Below, one piece after another: positions 36,367 to 39,088 of a DNA stretch of 39,088 nucleotides (its first letter is position 1; each line of letters opens with the position of its first letter). This DNA comes from Pseudomonas sp. CHM02. Its GTDB lineage: Bacteria > Pseudomonadota > Gammaproteobacteria > Pseudomonadales > Pseudomonadaceae. The stretch lies in NCBI RefSeq assembly GCF_000612585.1, contig NZ_JFCA01000061.1, positions 1 to 39,088 of the forward strand, written 5' to 3'. The translations under genes were made by a program, and so were the position numbers. The notes beneath the pieces were generated by a model. That model saw only the letters and a program-made list of their open reading frames with translations. It had not been told where the DNA came from and made no database searches.

Positions 36367-37647
36367 CTATTGCGCCTGGGAAGGGATCAATACGGTGATA
36401 TCGACGCGGCGGTTACGCGCACGATTCGCCGCTGAGTCGTTGGGCACCAGGGGTTCGGTTTCGCCACGGCCTTCGCTGCGGTAACGCTCTACCGGCCCGG
36501 CCCGTTGCGCCAGCAAACGCGCGACGGTCTTGGCCCGCGCCTGGGACAGGTCGAAGTTGGAGCCCAGCCGCGAAGTCGCCGAGGGCCGCACATTGTCGGT
36601 ATGCCCGACGACGACCACATCCCCCTGCACCGTGGCCAGGGCATCGCCGATACGTGCCAGCAGGCCATCGAAGTGGCTCGACACTTCGGCGCTGCCGGAG
36701 GCGAACACGCCGTCGCCGCGCAGGGTGATCACCGAGCGGTCGGCGCTGTCTTTCACCGCCACCAGCCCCTGGGCCACTTCGGGCGCGAGGAACCCGGCCA
36801 AGCGTACGGGTGCAGGTGTGGCCGGCACCGCGACTTTCAGCGGCGAGGCCACGCGGATAGCACCCAACTGGGCAAACACCGGGTCGGACGCGCGGTTGAG
36901 CAACCAGCTGTAGGTCAGCTGCACACTCAACAGCAACACCGCTGCCACCGACGCCAGCACCCACAACGGCACCCGCCGCAGCATCGATGCCTGCGGGGCT
37001 TCGGCGCCGCGCCAGCGCGGTGACAAGTCCTGTTCCTGGTTGCCGCGTTGCTGGTTGATCAATTGCAGCAGGCGTTCGCGCAGCAGCCCCAACTGATCGA
37101 GGCCGCGATCCAACACGCGATAACGTCCCTCCAGCCCCAGCGCCATGCACAGGTACATCAACTCCAGCACGTCGATATGGGTACGCAGGTCCTGGCTCAG
37201 ACGCTGCAGGATCATGAAGAACTTCTCGCCGCCCCATGCCTCGTTGTGAAACGTCACCAACAGGCTGCGACTGCCCCACACGCCCGCGCCCCACGGGGTG
37301 CTGGCGATGGTTTCGTCGACCAGGGTGCACAGCGCGTAGCGCGCCGCGGCCACGGTTTCCACATCCACCTGGCTGGCGCGAGCCTGGGCTTCGAAGGCCT
37401 GCACCGCCTGGATCAGGCGCTGGCGCAGGCTTTCCATGTCTGGCATCGCAGTGAGGGTGCGCAATGGCACCACCAAATCCAGCAGTGGGTTGGCCGCCCG
37501 CACCAGCGGGTTCAGCCCTTGTCCCTGCAGCACCGGCGCCGCGCGCTGCACCGGCGCCACGGGGGCTGCCGGACGCCGCCCGCCCGGCGTGGGGATCAGC
37601 AAGGTGCGGTCAGGGTCGCCTTCAAAAGTGTCGTTCACGTCAGTCAC
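36367..37647 (-). CDS. tssL: Type VI secretion protein TssL (DotU) with C-terminal OmpA peptidoglycan-binding domain
   Basis: TssL is the partner of TssM in the inner membrane. The 426-residue product has a cytoplasmic DotU domain (about 45-205, with LVDETIASTPWG and MYLCMALGLEGRY), a transmembrane helix (about 227-249), and an OmpA-like domain (about 300-424). The last carries GHTDNVRPS and the NRARNRRVDI peptidoglycan-binding block. The start is GTG 37645-37647, preceded by AAGG. Such 'extended' TssL proteins anchor the complex to peptidoglycan directly. The gene lies between tssK and tssM. Confidence 0.96.
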   Translation of the reverse strand: MTDVNDTFEGDPDRTLLIPTPGGRRPAAPVAPVQRAAPVLQGQGLNPLVRAANPLLDLVVPLRTLTAMPDMESLRQRLIQAVQAFEAQARASQVDVETVAAARYALCTLVDETIASTPWGAGVWGSRSLLVTFHNEAWGGEKFFMILQRLSQDLRTHIDVLELMYLCMALGLEGRYRVLDRGLDQLGLLRERLLQLINQQRGNQEQDLSPRWRGAEAPQASMLRRVPLWVLASVAAVLLLSVQLTYSWLLNRASDPVFAQLGAIRVASPLKVAVPATPAPVRLAGFLAPEVAQGLVAVKDSADRSVITLRGDGVFASGSAEVSSHFDGLLARIGDALATVQGDVVVVGHTDNVRPSATSRLGSNFDLSQARAKTVARLLAQRAGPVERYRSEGRGETEPLVPNDSAANRARNRRVDITVLIPSQAQ

Positions 37648-37653
37648 CTTGGC

Positions 37654-38985
37654 TTAATTGCGGATCGCCCAGAACTGCATCTCCAGGCCCGGGAACACCC
37701 CGGCGATATGCATGGCAAAACCGGCCGACTGGCTCAGCAATTGCCAATACTCGCTGCTGCGATCGAGTTCGAAATAGGTAAAGCCGGCATGGAATGGCAA
37801 CTGCCGCGGCGCCACCGGCAAGGGGCGCAAGCCGATGCCCGGCAGCTGCAGGTTGACCAGGTCGCGGATCTTCTCCACCGAGCCGATCTTGACCTGCGGC
37901 GGGAAGCCATTGCGCACGTTCTCGGCGGACATCTGCGCCTGCACCGCCAGAATGAAGGTGGCCGAGCGCAGCAAGTCCTGGTCGGGCAGGACCGCCACGC
38001 GAATGCCGTACTGGCGCTCTTCCAGGGGGATGGCGATGGCACGGGCATCCATCACCGTCGACAGCGCGCGACGCAGGTCGAGCATCACCGGGGCGAAGGT
38101 TTCCGCCAGGGCCGCGTGGCGATACGCCGGGTAGGCGCCGGCACGCTTGTCATCGCGGGTAAAGGTCGCCAACTCACCGGCCAGGCCCACGAGGTCGCGG
38201 TACAGTTGCTCCGGGTGCAGGCCAGTCATCGCCGCCAGGTGCCGCACCAACGGCAAGCTGCGATTGAGCATCTGCAACAACAGAAAGTCGGCGATTTCTG
38301 CCGCACCGCTGCCATCGGGCTGGGTCAGGCGCGACGCCAGGGCTTCGACCCGTTGCTGCATCAAGCCCAGCAGCTCATCGACAAACGCCCCCAGGCGCTC
38401 GGCGGCGCGCATGTCCAGGCACGGCGGGCAGTACTCGCGGTTAAGCACCACGCTTTTGTCGGCGCGCTTTTCCAGCACATGGGCGATGCCCAGGGTGGTG
38501 TAGGCATCCGCCACATCGCCTTCAAACGCCAGGCGCAGGCGCAGCTTGCCGATGCTCATCAATGCGCTGTTGTCCAGGCCATTGCTGTCCCAGGCTTCGT
38601 ATTCGCTGCTGCGATGACGGGCGAAGTTTTCAACGCTGGGGTTATCGTCCACCTCCGAGACACCGGGGCGCAGGCTGGGAAGCGCGAGCACGACTTTCAG
38701 GTCGCGGGCATCGCCGGGGATCTCCAGGGGCAGCGGCATTTCATCGCCAAACGGCAGGCCGACCGGCGTGCCGTCAGGTAACACCCCCCTGAAGGACAGC
38801 AACGACAGCTTGCCCATGGCCAACTGCTGCGGATCGATTTCCAGCGTGGAGAACCCCCAGCCGTACGCACGCAAGGCACTGACGCGGGCTTCCAGTTGGG
38901 CCTGCAGGAAACGATCGTGTTGTTGCAGGTGCTGAGGCTGCAGCAGCATGCCTTCGGACCAGACGACTTTGTTATTCCAGGACAT
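37654..38985 (-). CDS. tssK: Type VI secretion baseplate protein TssK
   Basis: TssK is the trimeric adaptor linking the T6SS baseplate to the TssLM membrane complex. The 443-residue product begins MSWNNKVVWSEGMLLQPQHL and has the usual HAALAETFAPVMLDLRRALS and FTYFELDRSSEYW regions. I use the ATG at 38985; an in-frame codon six residues earlier (39003) is less typical. It reads first in this window's part of the operon, but tssJ, fha, tssA-C and others are expected beyond the right edge. A REP element lies directly upstream (39016-39088). Confidence 0.95.
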   Translation of the reverse strand: MSWNNKVVWSEGMLLQPQHLQQHDRFLQAQLEARVSALRAYGWGFSTLEIDPQQLAMGKLSLLSFRGVLPDGTPVGLPFGDEMPLPLEIPGDARDLKVVLALPSLRPGVSEVDDNPSVENFARHRSSEYEAWDSNGLDNSALMSIGKLRLRLAFEGDVADAYTTLGIAHVLEKRADKSVVLNREYCPPCLDMRAAERLGAFVDELLGLMQQRVEALASRLTQPDGSGAAEIADFLLLQMLNRSLPLVRHLAAMTGLHPEQLYRDLVGLAGELATFTRDDKRAGAYPAYRHAALAETFAPVMLDLRRALSTVMDARAIAIPLEERQYGIRVAVLPDQDLLRSATFILAVQAQMSAENVRNGFPPQVKIGSVEKIRDLVNLQLPGIGLRPLPVAPRQLPFHAGFTYFELDRSSEYWQLLSQSAGFAMHIAGVFPGLEMQFWAIRN

Positions 38986-39015
38986 GAATGCTTCTCTCAA
39001 CATGGCTGTGCGTTT

Positions 39016-39088
39016 GTGGTGAGCGGGCTTGCTGTGGTGAGCAAGCTTGCTGTGGTGAGCGGGCTTGCCCCGCGCTGGGCTGCGAGAC
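39016..39088. repeat. REP element with three tandem 18-bp units, cut by window end
   Basis: GTGGTGAGCGGGCTTGCT (39016-39033) is followed by GTGGTGAGCAAGCTTGCT (39034-39051) and GTGGTGAGCGGGCTTGCC, which leads into CCGCGCTGGGCTGCG (39052-39084). It is the same family as the left arm of the element at 12907 but with one more unit. An inverted partner may follow outside the window. It sits 30 nt upstream of the tssK start. Confidence 0.85.

Noticed and set aside
39016..39088. Three repeated units reminiscent of a CRISPR array
   Set aside because: The 18-bp units are directly adjacent with no spacers and belong to a REP family also seen at 12907-13078.

Overview
The window reads as chromosome of a fluorescens-group Pseudomonas. 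Evidence is the moderately high GC with strong G/C third-position bias, the gene order clpA-clpS-cspD-icd-idh / nudJ-mnmA-hflD-purB / roxA-GNAT / aceA / nuoA-N known from Pseudomonas, and Pseudomonas-type REP inverted pairs. The species assignment is inference; no rRNA or other marker is present.

Layout. 1-2740 (minus strand): clpS-clpA, the AAA+ unfoldase and its N-end-rule adaptor, ending in a hairpin at the left edge. 2962-3222 (plus): cspD. It is convergent with icd (minus, 3299-4555) and they share a bidirectional terminator. A 493-nt divergent region then leads to idh (plus), a second and unrelated monomeric NADP-isocitrate dehydrogenase. 7487-11233 (plus): nudJ, mnmA, hflD and purB. 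11318-12899: roxA (ribosomal protein hydroxylase) overlapping a GNAT acetyltransferase. 12900-13179: a large inverted REP pair folded around a terminator. 13180-13917: an exported protein resembling secretin N-terminal domains. 13918-14409: a long gene-free leader with a perfect palindrome, then aceA (isocitrate lyase). 15736-16366: terminator, REP pair and nuo regulatory region. 16367-31305: the complete 13-gene nuoA-N operon (fused nuoCD) for proton-pumping NADH dehydrogenase. 31544-32198: a HigB2/HigA2-like toxin-antitoxin pair. 32243-38985 (minus): the promoter-distal part of a type VI secretion operon (tssK-tssL-tssM-tagF), running in from beyond the right edge. 39016-39088: another REP element with tandem 18-bp units.

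How the genes fit together. The left and middle parts are core metabolism. Two NADP-isocitrate dehydrogenases and isocitrate lyase compete for isocitrate at the TCA/glyoxylate branch, and Complex I reoxidises the NADH. Around them sit housekeeping genes for proteolysis, tRNA thiolation, purine synthesis and ribosome hydroxylation. The right part (toxin-antitoxin plus T6SS) looks like accessory DNA placed after the nuo operon.

No clearly new multi-gene system is visible. The parts least explained by known genes are the aceA leader with its palindrome, the nuoA upstream region (Fur-like sequence, mini-ORF, hairpins), the REP structures with variable tandem arms, and the lone secretin-domain protein.
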